From positions 1 through 64,000 of the forward strand of contig VTPC01000474.1 in assembly GCA_011009095.1 (NCBI GenBank): a DNA stretch of 64,000 nt. The letters are read 5' to 3'. Positions 50,831 to 63,614 of this stretch are shown here, in pieces. This DNA comes from Ignelater luminosus. Taxonomy: Eukaryota > Arthropoda > Insecta > Coleoptera > Elateridae. Numbering within the stretch: position 1 is the stretch's first letter; each line of letters opens with the position of its first letter. Below the pieces are notes generated by a model. The model did not search any database and was not told the origin of the DNA. It saw nothing but the letters and a program-made list of their open reading frames with translations. The translations under genes and the position numbers were made by a program.

Positions 50831-53800
50831 TACGAGATGTGGTATTCTTTGAAAAGAAATACCAGAAAAAAAGATAAGAATATGTTCTGATTCTAAATAT
50901 GAATTCCGACTGTCAGACTGACGAATAAGTCATTCTGTCACAAGCAGTCGTTCATTACAGAAATCATGTACTCTTGTTCCAATTAAGTGTGTATAATGAC
51001 TATGATAAAAGTTTCTTTCTACAATATAAAGAATAAGCAACTTATTCCTTAGATCAATGTGGTAGATCAGCGTTGATCAACCTTTTTACCTAGGCGACCT
51101 GCTATTGTTCTGGCGACTTCCATCTTGGATTTTCGTAAATTTAATAATAGGTGAATTTATTTCTTGACTAACGTTGGCTAAATACCTGCTCCTTCCACCT
51201 TTCTATCCATATTCATTAATCTCCTTGATCTTATTTTATCATATACTTTACTATGTTTGTTCTCAAGAAGGAAACTGTTTACTGTTGTAAACTGACGATG
51301 CAATGCCAAAAAACTTGTATAAGCAAGGGCAAGAAGTATTTTTTAGTTTTCTATGATAGGTTTGTCAACGGCATGTTTTTCTTACACTTATCTATGGTCT
51401 TGGATGAGTAGAAATTTTTGTATTTTGGGTTTACTAATTTTAGAAGTAACCATGATGGTACAGCTTGACTAGACCTTGGTACACTGTTTACATTCGCTAA
51501 AATGTGCATTTGGCCGTGATAAAACTTATTCTAATTTTGGCCAATTTAAACTTTTGTACTTATGCACAAAAGAAGTAATGAGAAAAATATTGTTGATAAG
51601 TGGTTGTCTTTTTACTTATCACTATTTCCACCAAATCAAATTATCGTGGCTCTTAAATATCTTTCCAAAATCAACTCATAATTTCATCTTAGATATTGAA
51701 TTTTGGCAAGCATCGGTACAGTTAAATCTCTTGATGTCAAAGGTATCTAAAATAAAGGTTCTAAGAATTGGCTTTTAAAAAAACTTTTGCCTAGATGGGT
51801 GTAAATCTGTAGTTGAACACAAGATAAATAGTATCATTTTTGATGCCAATACAATAATGCCTGATAATGTCGTATTGCCATTTAGACAAAACATTACTTG
51901 TGAAGAATTGCAAATTAAAGTGTAGGTACTAACAAAACTCAAAGGTCTTAAACACAGATAACAGCAACATGTTAGAAAATGTGATTGCAGTAGAAGTCGT
52001 GCAAGGCAAAGCCAGAGATAAAGTCTTCAAGAAATGCACAAACAAGGGCTCTAAAGAAATCTGACTTTTCTTATTTTACCTTCAAATCAACCGACAAATG
52101 ATCAGTATGTCCTTCTAAAGTACTTCAGAAACGCATCAAACTATTTCAAAAACGCTGACATTACTGTCAATCCATTGGTCTTTTGAAGAATCGCCCAATT
52201 CCAATAGTCTCTGATTTATCCTAACCAAATATCCAAGAAGCCTAACGATGAATGCAATCTTGAAAATACTTGAAACTGAATTCCGAACGTTTTTGCTGCT
52301 TGTTTTCTCAGTTCGTCTTGGTTTAGTTATTCAGAACTAAAACATAAACTTTTGATTGAAGTAGAAGCGACACAACATTTGGCTAGCATTTAGCAACAGA
52401 AACATATAAAGACAAAAACGTTACCAAAAATGATGATTCTCATAGGATAAATTATGTTTGATCAGAGATTGTTTTTACACAATCCAAATTGGTCTTCTTT
52501 TATATGCCAGCATCTTGTAAGCCTAAACGCTGTATTGTAGAATACTTTCAATTGTTTGGGCGCTCATGCTCTACGTAATTTCTGATCTAAAAACTATGAG
52601 GTAGAACAATTCAACCGTTTCCTCTGACTTATAAAACCTATTTCTTCTTCACAAGTCCTGAAAATTATTTCAAACATACTATATTATTGCTTCATTGCAA
52701 AATTTAGACAGTAACCATAGTTGCTTTTTATTGTAACTGAGTGGTTTGGAAGTTCAGATGATATCAGTATTCTAATCGACTAAGTTTCTATTGCTTCTTA
52801 GAAAAGATCAGACTTCTTGACTAAATGGAATTTTTGAGATATGGAACATCATTTGATAAAATACTGGAGGAAAAGAAATATGTCACAGTTAATCAGTTTT
52901 TGCTAAAGTAATGTACCTGTTGGCACTGGAGGTTGTCTAATATCTTTGTCTTTATAGTCTGCTTGTCTCATTTACATTTTTGAACTGAATAAAAAATACC
53001 TCATATCTACACTAAGTAAATGTAATGATTATAATTACCATTGTGAAAGCAAATATTATGTGATACACTTAGATAGGTAATCTCTAACCTAATGAAATGA
53101 TTAATGAAAATAATAAACGCAGTTCTACTTGAAATAAAAAAGTTAAAACCATTTGCTGTTATCCAAAAGTTCAACCAAATTGGTTTTACCATAAGGAAGC
53201 TTCACCATCTAAGCAGATAATAATATACTAATTTCCAGAAACAATAAATAAATTGCTGGTTCTTGTATATACTCTTTTTGTTACCCAGTATACCTTACTT
53301 ATTGATCGAGAAGTCTAAAAATTTATTTTTAATTTCCTCGTTTTTAATGTTCTCGTCTGTATGACGCCGTGGTCATATACTTATGAAAAACGCAAGCTAT
53401 TAAAATAATTCAGAGAATTAAAAATGAAAAGAGACAGATAGACAGAAAAACAAACAAATCAGGTTGCTAAATGTAAAATATGAAGGTACTACTAGAATCT
53501 GGAAAAGATCTAATCTAAAAAGCCCGCTATCCACTCTGCACATTCCATCACAAACACAATGCAACAATCCAACCTATCTCAAATCAGAGACATCTGCTGA
53601 TTAATGTCGAAATAACACCCGGACAGCTCAGGTATGCGCGACCTCAGAAAAATTAACTAGCGAATGACGATAAATCAAATAAAAACTGAAAGATTTTAGA
53701 ATTTATAGCTTATCTTGACAACTACCCCTCCTACAATATGTTTACTTTTGTTCGGCCGTTTAAAGAACTACGAACCTCGATTATGTTAAAATCGAATTAG

Positions 53801-55055
53801 TTCAGGACTTAAATTTAAAATCAGGTTAGTTTCAACAATAAAAATTGTTATATTTTTATTTTTTAGAGGTTATAAATTTTATTTTATGAAGATGGGTCAT
53901 ATTCATTTATGTCGAGCTTCATTTTCTTTATGGATAACTAACAAATTGGGTTTTTAGGGTACAACTATTCTTAAAGTCATCGACATTTTAATTTATAGCT
54001 ACTATTCTATGTCGATTCGCTAATACTATTTTAAGATATTTCGGTTTGGGTGGTTCTCGAAGAAAATAAATTAATGTCAATTTGTACAAATTAATTATTG
54101 CAACCGAAAAAGGTGTAGGTAGAAATATCGTAATAGTAACGTAACTGTACATTTATTTATTTACCTTCACTGACTTTTTTTGTGAAAACACCATAATGTA
54201 TGCAATTCTCGTAAACAGTATTCTGGATATAAACAGAATTTCTGTCTTCAGAACTCTTATCACAGCTAAAACAAGGGCGAAGATATGAATTTGAAGTTCT
54301 GTTCAGATGAACTTAATCAAATTATGTGCTATGATTATTAAAGTTGATCTCGATTAAAGCTGATATTCAAAAAGTCCATTGAGTATACAAATTCATATCA
54401 GGCATTTTCAACTAATAGTAGGTGTTATCACGGGCAGTAAAACCTAGCTCAAAAATTTTAGCTTGCAGTACTTCTGAGACATACTTCAGTGTATCTACTG
54501 AAAAGATAAGACGCTATACTTATCCAGAAACTTACCTAGAAAATACAACAGGCATCCCAAAGCTCGCTAAACTGGTCTACAGATTGTTGCAAGAAGGATC
54601 GCAATGAACCCATTTGTATTCTTTAGAATACCAAGAGATTTCTAATCTAGTCTAATTCCAGATTTGCAAGTATTAAATTCTTATTGTATTCATGGGCAAT
54701 GCAGACTTGTCTAGGCATTTCGCGCAATTCCTATTATTCTTCCAATTTGGTTCTTGAGTCTGTAGATATCTTGGCCCTTATATGATGACATAACACGGAA
54801 TTACTCGTTTTTTGACCTGACAAAAAGTTGAGTCTGGATTTCGAACTTACTTAGTCTCCAGTCTGGTTTGACCTCGAAGTCTATAACCTTCTAGTCTCCC
54901 GAATCAGCCCGACCCTGTACTATTCTTTTTATTTCTTTTTGTTACTATTACCTCTTTGTGACCCATGTTTTTCCTCCTTTAAGTACCTTGCACTTTTACA
55001 ACGTAGGCTGCCATCTATGCTCAATGAGTTTTATTAATGTACCATGTACCATGTA
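50831..55055. other. Intergenic with unassigned coding-like pieces
   Basis: A hAT-like end, CAGCGTTGATCAACCTTTTT, occurs at 51068 without a found partner. From 51476 to about 52060 the + strand has broken frames with coding-like content (FGRDKTYSNFGQFKLLYLC, TIMPDNVVLPFRQNITCEEL) that I cannot assign. A 61-codon frame at 54422-54607 ends with TYPETYLENTTGIPKLAKL and is equally unassigned. These are probably worn transposable-element proteins. Confidence 0.4.
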
Positions 55056-56510
55056 GTCCAGGGAATAGAGGCTGAAAAAGGAGCCTTTGCTTGCAAAAGG
55101 TTATGTAGTTCTAATTTTTGAATATGTTGTGTATATCGGCGCCCTAGTGAAAAACCCAAGTTTTCGACTATCAAAATTTCGGACTTTTTTCAGTTTCTGG
55201 ACAATATCTTTTTACCAATGCATTACAGAGGAAAATATGTTTAATAAAAGTTGTAGAGCATTACATTTACTACAACTTTTATATAAAACATGGTTTTGTA
55301 AAATGATTAGGTAGATAGTTATGCTTCATCAAAGTTACCAATTTTTCGTGAAAATGATACTTTTTTGAGATTTTTTATTTTTTTTAGCAGTTTGATTAGT
55401 AATTATTAATAATTAATTAATTAATTAAGTTAATTATTTCTTGTCACTGAGAGAAATGATGCACGAAGGCTTGCGGCTGTAGAAAGGCCGGACTCAGGTG
55501 CTCTGTCATTTGTGAACACTGTTGTTGCAGGAAATGAAAGTCTGAATTTACTGAGGAACTGGATCCCTGGCGGTTTTAATAGCAACAAGTCCTTTACTGT
55601 CCTTTCTCCATCCCCACTATAGATGGTTTTTCATTTCGCTCAGCCATGTCTGGACTTGGTGATACGTGCGGAAGACTTGAACTTGCTGCCAGTGGCAGAT
55701 TTGGAGAAGAGCTGATAGCGCAAAGTAACTAATGTTGTTGCCTTGTCACCACCATAAAGATGAAAACGTATACGTTCTTCTGCCTCAGAGATGGTTGAAA
55801 CACTGGCATCAGAAACCCTGACGATGGTTGCAAGTTCATGCAATGCTGGTTTGTTCTGGAACACATTGAAGAATCTGGTTTTTCCAAAACCGAACAGGAA
55901 AGACGTGGTGTCACACCCACTCAAAGCGTGAAGAACAAGATTTCCTGGTACTGAGTATTTGTAGGATGATGCGGAGAACAATGTTTCAGGAGTATTACTT
56001 CTTTCAGGTTCTGGGAAATAAATGGGAAGATGTCGAACCAAACTTGTCAAAAGAACTACAAATCAATGTCCTCCCTGATGAGGAGCGGTTCCTTCATCTT
56101 TCCATTTTAATGTTGCTATTTCATTGCCCATCAGGCTTAATGATTAATATTTTGATTTATATAAATTCATTTATGTAAAATCATTTTTACGAAAAGTTGG
56201 TAACTTTGATCAAGCGTAACTAGCTACCTAATTTTTTTTGAAAACATTTTTCATACAAAAGTTGTAGCAAATTTAATGCTCTACAACTGCTAATCAAAAT
56301 GTTTTCCTCTATAATGCATTGGTAAAACAATATTATCAAAAAACTGAAAAAAGTCTATAATTTTGATGGTTTTTGGGGCCCTACGGCGCTCGCACAGGGG
56401 CGACGAGGTCGAAAACTTTGGTTTTTCACTAGAGCACTGATATACACAACATATTCAAAAATTAGAACTACATAACCTTTTGCAAGCAAATATCTCTCTA
56501 TTCCCTGGAC
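55056..56510 (-). mobile_element. E2: TIR element with GTCCAG ends and TA target site
   Basis: The element is 1455 bp. Both arms begin GTCCAGGGAATAGAG and remain homologous for about 300 bp, including TTGCTTGCAAAAGGTTATGT and, deeper in, GTTGTAGAGCATTA and TCAAAGTTACCAA. The right arm carries an extra GC-rich segment of about 40 bp (around 56378-56415). TA flanks both sides (55054-55055 and 56511-56512). The long arms, TA flanks and shared GTCCAG/CTGGAC termini parallel E1. An ATTAATTAATTA-type tract lies inside the left half (55400-55435). The interior holds a minus-strand protein remnant. Confidence 0.88.
55640..56105 (-). pseudogene. E2 protein remnant: PIN/FEN1-like segment
   Basis: The minus strand first gives EDIDL followed after a frameshift by VVLLTSLVRHLPIYF (56075-56020). 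An open frame of 136 codons then runs 56050-55640 with PETLFSASSYKY, LVLHALSGCDTTSFLFGFGK, VFQNKPALHELATI, EERIRFHLYGGDKATTL and TLRYQLFSK. The EDIDL acidic patch plus hydrophobic strand and the later GCDTTS..FG.GK stretch resemble the acidic residues and helix-turn-helix segment of FEN1/PIN nucleases, where GCD.(T/S)..GIG is usual. That fold assignment is inference. The frame ends SSARITKSRHG, and the Cys-rich tail seen in E1 is absent, so this copy is internally deleted. Confidence 0.7.
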
Positions 56511-59500
56511 TAATGGTGGAAGCTTGAAAATTGATATACATCTTTCAGCCATAAAACTTTTTTTCGGCCCTATGGTCATCTGATTTTTAGTCATTCTTGG
56601 TTATCTCATCATGATTTTGATCAGCGGTGCTTTATTTTTACTTTATGCTTTGTTTTGAGGTTATTCTCTTATAATTTACTTTCAACAGTAAATGCTGGGC
56701 TTTTAAGCCTGTCATTCAACTGTTTGCTAGTTCTTTTCTTTACTATTTTTTAGCTATATGCATTATTGTCTTAATTAACCCCTTCAATCGGACGTAATTG
56801 GTACAACAATAAGATTACAATTCCATACAATATAGATTGAGTAAGTTTCTGCATTTTGTCCAATTCAGTAGTATGAAATGGATTTGATACTGTCTGACAT
56901 TTCTATTTTTAGTTTCTTCCATTACAGTGATGATATCAGAGAATTCTATACTTTGTTTAAAGCCCCCTTTACGTTTTTGGAAAAAGTCGAGGGTTTTTTT
57001 TGCTACTGATAGATATCTGAGTAACGTTTGTATTTGAGCCTTTTATGTGTTGTCATACAAATAACATCTACTACACTGTAATCATTCTTACCTACACAGT
57101 GCATTTAGTTAGGGTCATACTATCTAAATGCTGACGGGGCCAAAGCTTATTCGTTTTTCCTCGGCGCCAAATTCTTATCAGCTTAGGTCGTGTAATTTTT
57201 TTTATCGGGCCCTACATTTACTGGTTATCTATTTAGCTTTGTCTAAGTCTAAACCAGCGCATTTTGCTAATATTATGTAGCACATTTTTCTTTATCTTAT
57301 TGATGTTTTTGTTTTGTTATTGTGAATTCTTAGGGGTTCATACATACTCTTGACGTTCCAGGTTGTTACTTTCATTTGCAACGAAATTCCTTACATGACC
57401 TAACCATTAAAAGTTGCATGATGACTGAGGGTTAAAACATTCTCAGTTATTATGATGGTTTTCTAAGAAATTATAATCGGAATGAATTTTCGTTGCCTTC
57501 TCCTGTATACTATCTGCTTCAGCTGCTTTTAACCTGGAAATTAGAAAACCAATTTGGGTGCAGTTGCTGTTCTGTTCAGCATATCTACCGACCACTTTTC
57601 TCTCCACATGCATACACGCTGTAGGGATTACAGTCTCCTCCTGGAAACTATAAATATCAAAATAACAATAATCTTTTGAGTTGGTCAACTACTCAAAAAA
57701 AAAAGCTTCGGAAGATCGTTTCTTCAACAATCCAGTTACACTACGAACAGTTACGGTTGAATGAAGGGCATGCTCAATTTCGATAGATTAATAATTCAGA
57801 AAAATATTCAGACTACACTGACAACATTTCTCACAGCCTTTGTATCAGTGAGAAATATTTGGAATACTGAACAAAAGATCTCTTCTTATATTTTTTATAG
57901 ATGTCTAATATAAACAAATCAGTTCAGAACGATCGAGTGCATGCATTTATGCCTGAAGACATTGAGCTAAATAGTCTTTCTATAATCTTGAACTTTATGT
58001 AAAGATGACAAGGTCGAAGCATTAAATGTCGAAAAAATCTTCCTTCAGAAGTAGATGTCTGTTAAGAAATACCAAGTACTAGCCAGAAACATCTAATCAA
58101 TCAAGCTTCGCATGATTCTGAACTCTCTACGGAAAGAGGTATGATACCAAAAAAATAACTAATATAGGGTATATAGGGTTGCCCAAGTTAAATAGTAGGC
58201 AGTTTGAACGCTTCTGAATTTATTTCTAAGAACAACAACAATAATGGTTATAAACTTAAGGCCGGTATTTTTATAATTGATTAACTTTAATCAGAGCTTT
58301 ATTGCCATGAATATAATTGTACACACCAAAGTATAAAGCATTTTGAGGCATCCCTTTATGAGGTAACTGTACTTGCATATAACCATGACATATATGGGAA
58401 GATGAAATTGTTAATAATGAACTGCTCATGCTTGATAAATTAGCTTCTATAATTAAATATTACAAGCGTTTTTCTTTGTTTGATTCTTCATTTCTTTGTA
58501 AACCTTAAATCTGAAGATCATGAAGATAAAGTGTTTTGTAATGTTAAGAAAATTCTGATAGTGATACGTACCCTAGGATTAAAGCTTGAACGCACTTATA
58601 TAAGACTTTATTAACACGCACTGTTGATTTTAACATCACGTCAACTACGAAGGCCAGAACACAACCTGACATTACGTCAATGTAGCAAATTGTTATAAGA
58701 GATATTGCAATAGATGTCATACCAAATAAAAAATGTTGTTTTGGATATTTTCAAGTGAAAAGGGGTTTACGTGAACTAAACATTTTGCAGTGATAGATAG
58801 TCATCGTTGAAGGATTTAAAGGGAAACGAAAAGAGTTTTTGAAATGCATTGAGATACAACAGTATTTGTCTCTTGTTTCTGGTTAACTGTTAAACCATAA
58901 ATCACTCTATATCGCAGATCTCATTTGTTTATAAATACTGTTTGTTCTAATAATCTGCATTCTTTATATTCTGACAGTTAGATGTGTCAAATAATAGAAA
59001 AACCAAAATACAAAGGTTGATCAGTAATAAAGATATATCACGGGGTGCAATTTATGAATTTTTTTATTCATGCATAAACACTAACGATTAAAACATTAAA
59101 AGAGTTATGAAAGCCATCTGAGGAAGATTTATTTTGCGACTACTTGTATTCAATGCTTTTTTTTTACAATCTCACAATCTGAACAGTTTATGGTAACAAT
59201 AACTTTTTATATTACCTATAAAACAGAAAACTAGTGCTAATTTTTCATGAACCAACAAAAAGTTGTTATAATACCCACACAGAAACTTCTGATATTGTCT
59301 AAAACCGAAAATACCAAAGTTCGATAATAACACATCGACTATTATAAAAAGAATCCGGCACTATAAAGAAAACCGTAATATACTAAAGAATACGAAAAGA
59401 GGAACATCAAAAGACATAGACCGTAAAATAAACAGCCATCAAACAGTTATATTAGTAAAAAAATGGAGGGTCCAACGGCGTAGAGCAGAAAACCCAGTGT

Positions 59501-60259
59501 TTACGGTATTGTTTATGGGGCTTTCACTGTGGGGTGCTCCGCCCGCGAGATGTGCCCCTCAGTGATTTGGCCCCATCATGAGCGCTCCAGGGGCTCCTCA
59601 CACTTCCCGACTGGCTTTGTTTGCTTATGCCCGACATTTCTAAAAGACCAAAAATTGTGGAATTTGACACGTGCAAGATATTCTATAAACTTTTATTTGA
59701 TATTTATATCAAATCTAAAAAGTGAGAAAAAACGAGAGATGTTTCGTTTTATGTTGCATTTTATTGAAGAAGTACTGTAAATAAAACCAATGGAAGAATT
59801 GAAAAATTATTCAAATTTTTCGTATTTTGCGTGTTTATTAAAATATTTACAAATTTATTTCAAAAGTTATCTCTTATTTTCATTTTTAGAAACAATAAGG
59901 AAGTCTTCTTTTCTTGAAATATCTTACACAACCTTGCAGGTAGTTGAATTCGTTTTTAATGTAATGTAGTTACGTCATAATATAATAATAAACCAAAAGT
60001 ATCGTGTGATCGAAACAAACGACGTCAAAGCGAGTCACGGATTCGTACTATATGTCAGGTTCTATTCAAATTTTAGTTTGTAATTGTTATCTTGAAATGT
60101 CAGATTGAGTTTGTCCAGATACAACTCCATCTCTACGTCTAAGAAGCTACCGGTTTTAAGCACAGATCAATTTGAACCAAGTTAGCGTTAGTGGTTTACT
60201 TAGTCTTTCTCTTTAGCATAATTCTAAAATGTAAGAAAAAAGTTTTTAACGGCTGTGAT
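56511..60259. other. Intergenic with one GC island
   Basis: AT-rich, with no supported gene. A 130-bp GC-rich island at about 59510-59640 (GGTGCTCCGCCCGCGAGATG and following) stands out sharply. Its frame 59529-59780 is open for 83 codons, but I cannot assign it. An 81-codon minus-strand frame at 57688-57443 has no motif. Confidence 0.5.
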
Positions 60260-61450
60260 TTTCTTATTAGCGGTTAATTTAGAACAAACAGGCCAAAAAA
60301 AGGAATAATAGCCTTGATATATTTTCTGCAAGATCTTTTTCACAGCCTTGATCTGCTCGCTTCAAGTTGCTATCCACATTACTAATTTCTTGGTATAGGT
60401 AGTAAACAAAAGGTATTACCGTAGGGTATTACACTATAACTTCATAGTCAATTTAGGCCAAATGGGCTCAACAAACAAAGATAAAACAAAACATAACAGT
60501 CTTCATATGTTCATCCCAAGTTGTTGATACTACCAATCTCTAAAAAATCTTGACTATTAAGTATTGCCTTAAAAGCTCGCTTATTGGTCGCATATCTCAA
60601 ATATCTCCATAATAAGCAAATTGAGAATGCTACCTCTAAAGAACGTTCTCTTTCCAGTTAATCGAGTCAGATCAAACAGGCGGAATAGCCTTTATATGCC
60701 AGACTCAAGATGTTTTTTGCATTTTTGCAATTTCTTCTAAACTGACTTGACTTAAAGTTATATTAAAGAATTCTGGGATAAAACCATCGCTTTTTAGAAC
60801 TCAAACCGTCTTTGTACTCAGTTAGTTTTGTAGACTAGTATTACCGTAGTACTAGAATAACAAACCAGAATATTTAACGGTTAACATCTACATATCAAAA
60901 TGACTCGATAGTACATTTAAGTCTAATTTTATATCAATGCAAAATGATGTAAGATCATCAAAAATCAAAAAAAACTATGACATTGACATCCTTAATTGTT
61001 TTCATAAAGGGCAAATTGGAAATTATGGTCAAATTAGGTCAAATAGGCTAAAACAAGGAAAAAACAAAAAATACAAGCGTTGATATGCCAGTCCAAGATA
61101 GCACTAGCGTTTACTAGATTTCCTCATAATGGACAAATTGAGAACTGCTAATCTTTACAGAATGCCCAACTGTTACATTTAGATAGTTTAAACTGAAATA
61201 TATCTGCAGCAAATAGTTAAATTATTAATGATAGATCGAGGTCAAATCGACAGAAGGAACAAGAACACGATATGTCCCCTCCGAGGTATTGCTGGTGTTT
61301 GTTAAATTCCAGCCTCGTGGGCAGATTGAGAATTGCTATTCCCCAAGCGTATTCTGCTCTTCTAGTTTCCAGCTTCAGGCCAAATGGACGAAACGAACCA
61401 AAAGAAAACATAAAATAACAGTTTTGATATGCTCGTTCTAAGACGTTCAC
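60260..61450. repeat. Degenerate satellite-like tandem array
   Basis: A motif of the form GGCCAAATGGGC.AACAAA...AAAACA..ACAGT.TTGATATGC recurs at about 60281, 60456, 60670, 61031, 61238 and 61374. Each is followed or preceded by a second motif, (T)AATGG(G)CAAATTGAGAATGCT, at about 60612, 61010, 61131 and 61321. Spacing between neighbouring copies is roughly 150-220 bp, with one gap of twice that. Divergence is high. It looks like an old tandem repeat with a monomer near 170-190 bp. Confidence 0.6.
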
Positions 61451-63614
61451 ACTTTTTAAACTTTTCTAGATTAAACGTATTTAGAGTTAGATGTTTCCTA
61501 AATACTTCCAACATCAATATTTTGAAGCTGAACATAATCTGATCAAAATGGAAAAAATAGTTTTTTTTTATCTTCTTCAAGTATCTTCAAGGTAAGTTTG
61601 GCCTACAAAACATAAGAAGCTAAGTTGGCATTGGTGGTAGCAAACGTCAGTATTAATAAGTGTGCACACTGGGGTTTGTATAATAAGCAACTAAAAAGTT
61701 AGGTATGTTTAAAGAAGACAATTCATACGATAATAACAAAACAATGTTCACCATTTTTATCTGTGATACAGATACCTAGTAGCTTGATTTACTTTTGCAA
61801 ATATCTACATAAATGTATTGAATTCATAGGTGTGTTAGCTTTCAACAGAGTTTTAATGGATTCCACTAAAACTGAAAATTAAAGTTCAAAGTTTAAATTA
61901 ATTTAATAACGAAATTCGGCAAAGCGGAATTATTTTGTCTCATCTAACTAAAATCAAAATGAAATAATTTAATTAGTTCCTGTCTAAATTTGAAACGTCC
62001 AAACTTTAAAGCGTGTCCGGTCCATAACCATTTAAAAGTATAATTGTGTTTATTAATAATACTTAGCCACAGATGAATAAACCATAATCTACGGTGGCAA
62101 GGACATATGAAGTAGTAGTTGCTAAACTGACCACGGATTTATTAAATTAATTTACAAAATCAGACGCACGCTTTGTATAACCTGCACGCTTTAATTTCGT
62201 TACAGCGATCATATATTAAGCGGGCACTCCGAATAACAAATACCGACAAAGTGTGAAATCGGACTGCTTTAATATGCCATTAATATTAACTTTTATAATA
62301 GACCCACTGTTATAAGAATAGAAATATTTTTTCCAATGATAAATTAAATCTATTTATTTCATATACATACAAAGGGGACATCTTTACAATAATTATTACA
62401 AAGTTCTTTAAACAAAATATTAAAATTAAGAAAATTAAAAATACATTAGCATATTGGTAACTATTTTGAATCTAGCAGGTTTACATTGTTTAACTATCTA
62501 ATAATTACTAAAGCTGGACAAATGTAAATTTACATATTTTTATCTACGAGGCATATGTAGTTGATGTCTAATATGCGAATTCATTTCCTTGTATATTGTC
62601 CAAATCATTAATTTTATTTTGGTATAAAGGCACATTTTAAACCATGCAGATACTTATCATACATTTCTTTTACAGCGGCATAGTGTCCATCGATTTTGAT
62701 TTTTTAAAGCATATAATATGGCATACATAGATGTAACATTGCATATTCGTTGCATATTTACTGGATCTTTAAGGCATATTTTAGTGCGTATATGTACTTT
62801 CTTTACAGCATATCTACCCAGCTTTACTAACAATGGTAAATAGTACAAGTCCTTTAATTGTGTTATAATCCAAACTATCTGAACCATTCAAGAAAATTGC
62901 TGGAAAATAATTCAACCTTTGCAACAAAGGAATTTCTCTAATTGATACCTGGGCAAGTCGAGGCAGAACAGAGTAAGCTTAGATCTGCAATGTGAATCTG
63001 AATTCATGACACGATATGACTCGTTGATAACCAAAAATTCGAAACGATACGTGTTTTCAGGTATTTATTTTTCTTATCGTCAATCCCACGATATTACAAA
63101 AGGTGTCGCCAAATATGTCAAAACACCATCAAAACGACGATTGTCAAAATATGATTGAGAATCATTTTCCCGTGTGGTTTTATTGTATCGAGGTTTCTGA
63201 ATCCTCCCTCTTTTCTCTGGTTTCAAAATAAAAATATTTTTCCAATTGCAAGTCAATCTTTTTAGTGTTAGAAGGAGCGGGAAGGGAATCAAGTGTCTAC
63301 AGACCTCTGGTCTAAATCTAAAACTGGATTTATCTTTTAAGTTGTTTTAGAAATTAGTTCAGCCAATTTCATTAAAAACATTCACTTCAATTTTATCTTA
63401 GAAATTGCCAATATTTCATTTAAGTTCCCTTTCTTTCGAAATGAACAGTAATTGGATAAATTGGTATAAATAAATTCTCTAATGTGAATTGCCTCAATCT
63501 TCTAATATAAGCTGTAGTTGTTTGTCTACCTGTAAACGTGATAAATACCATAACAGAAAAAGTGAGAAGAAATTGAAGATTGAGATAAAGAATAAAATCT
63601 GTAAAGATTCCATA
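61451..63614. other. Intergenic, no gene seen
   Basis: AT-rich, with no supported gene or repeat beyond faint echoes of the array near 61610-61640. A 76-codon minus-strand frame at 62887-62657 lacks motifs. Confidence 0.5.

Noticed and set aside
56355..56594. 79-codon frame reading across the E2 right arm and its flank
   Set aside because: It is created by the inverted repeat sequence and crosses the element boundary, so it is not a gene of the element.
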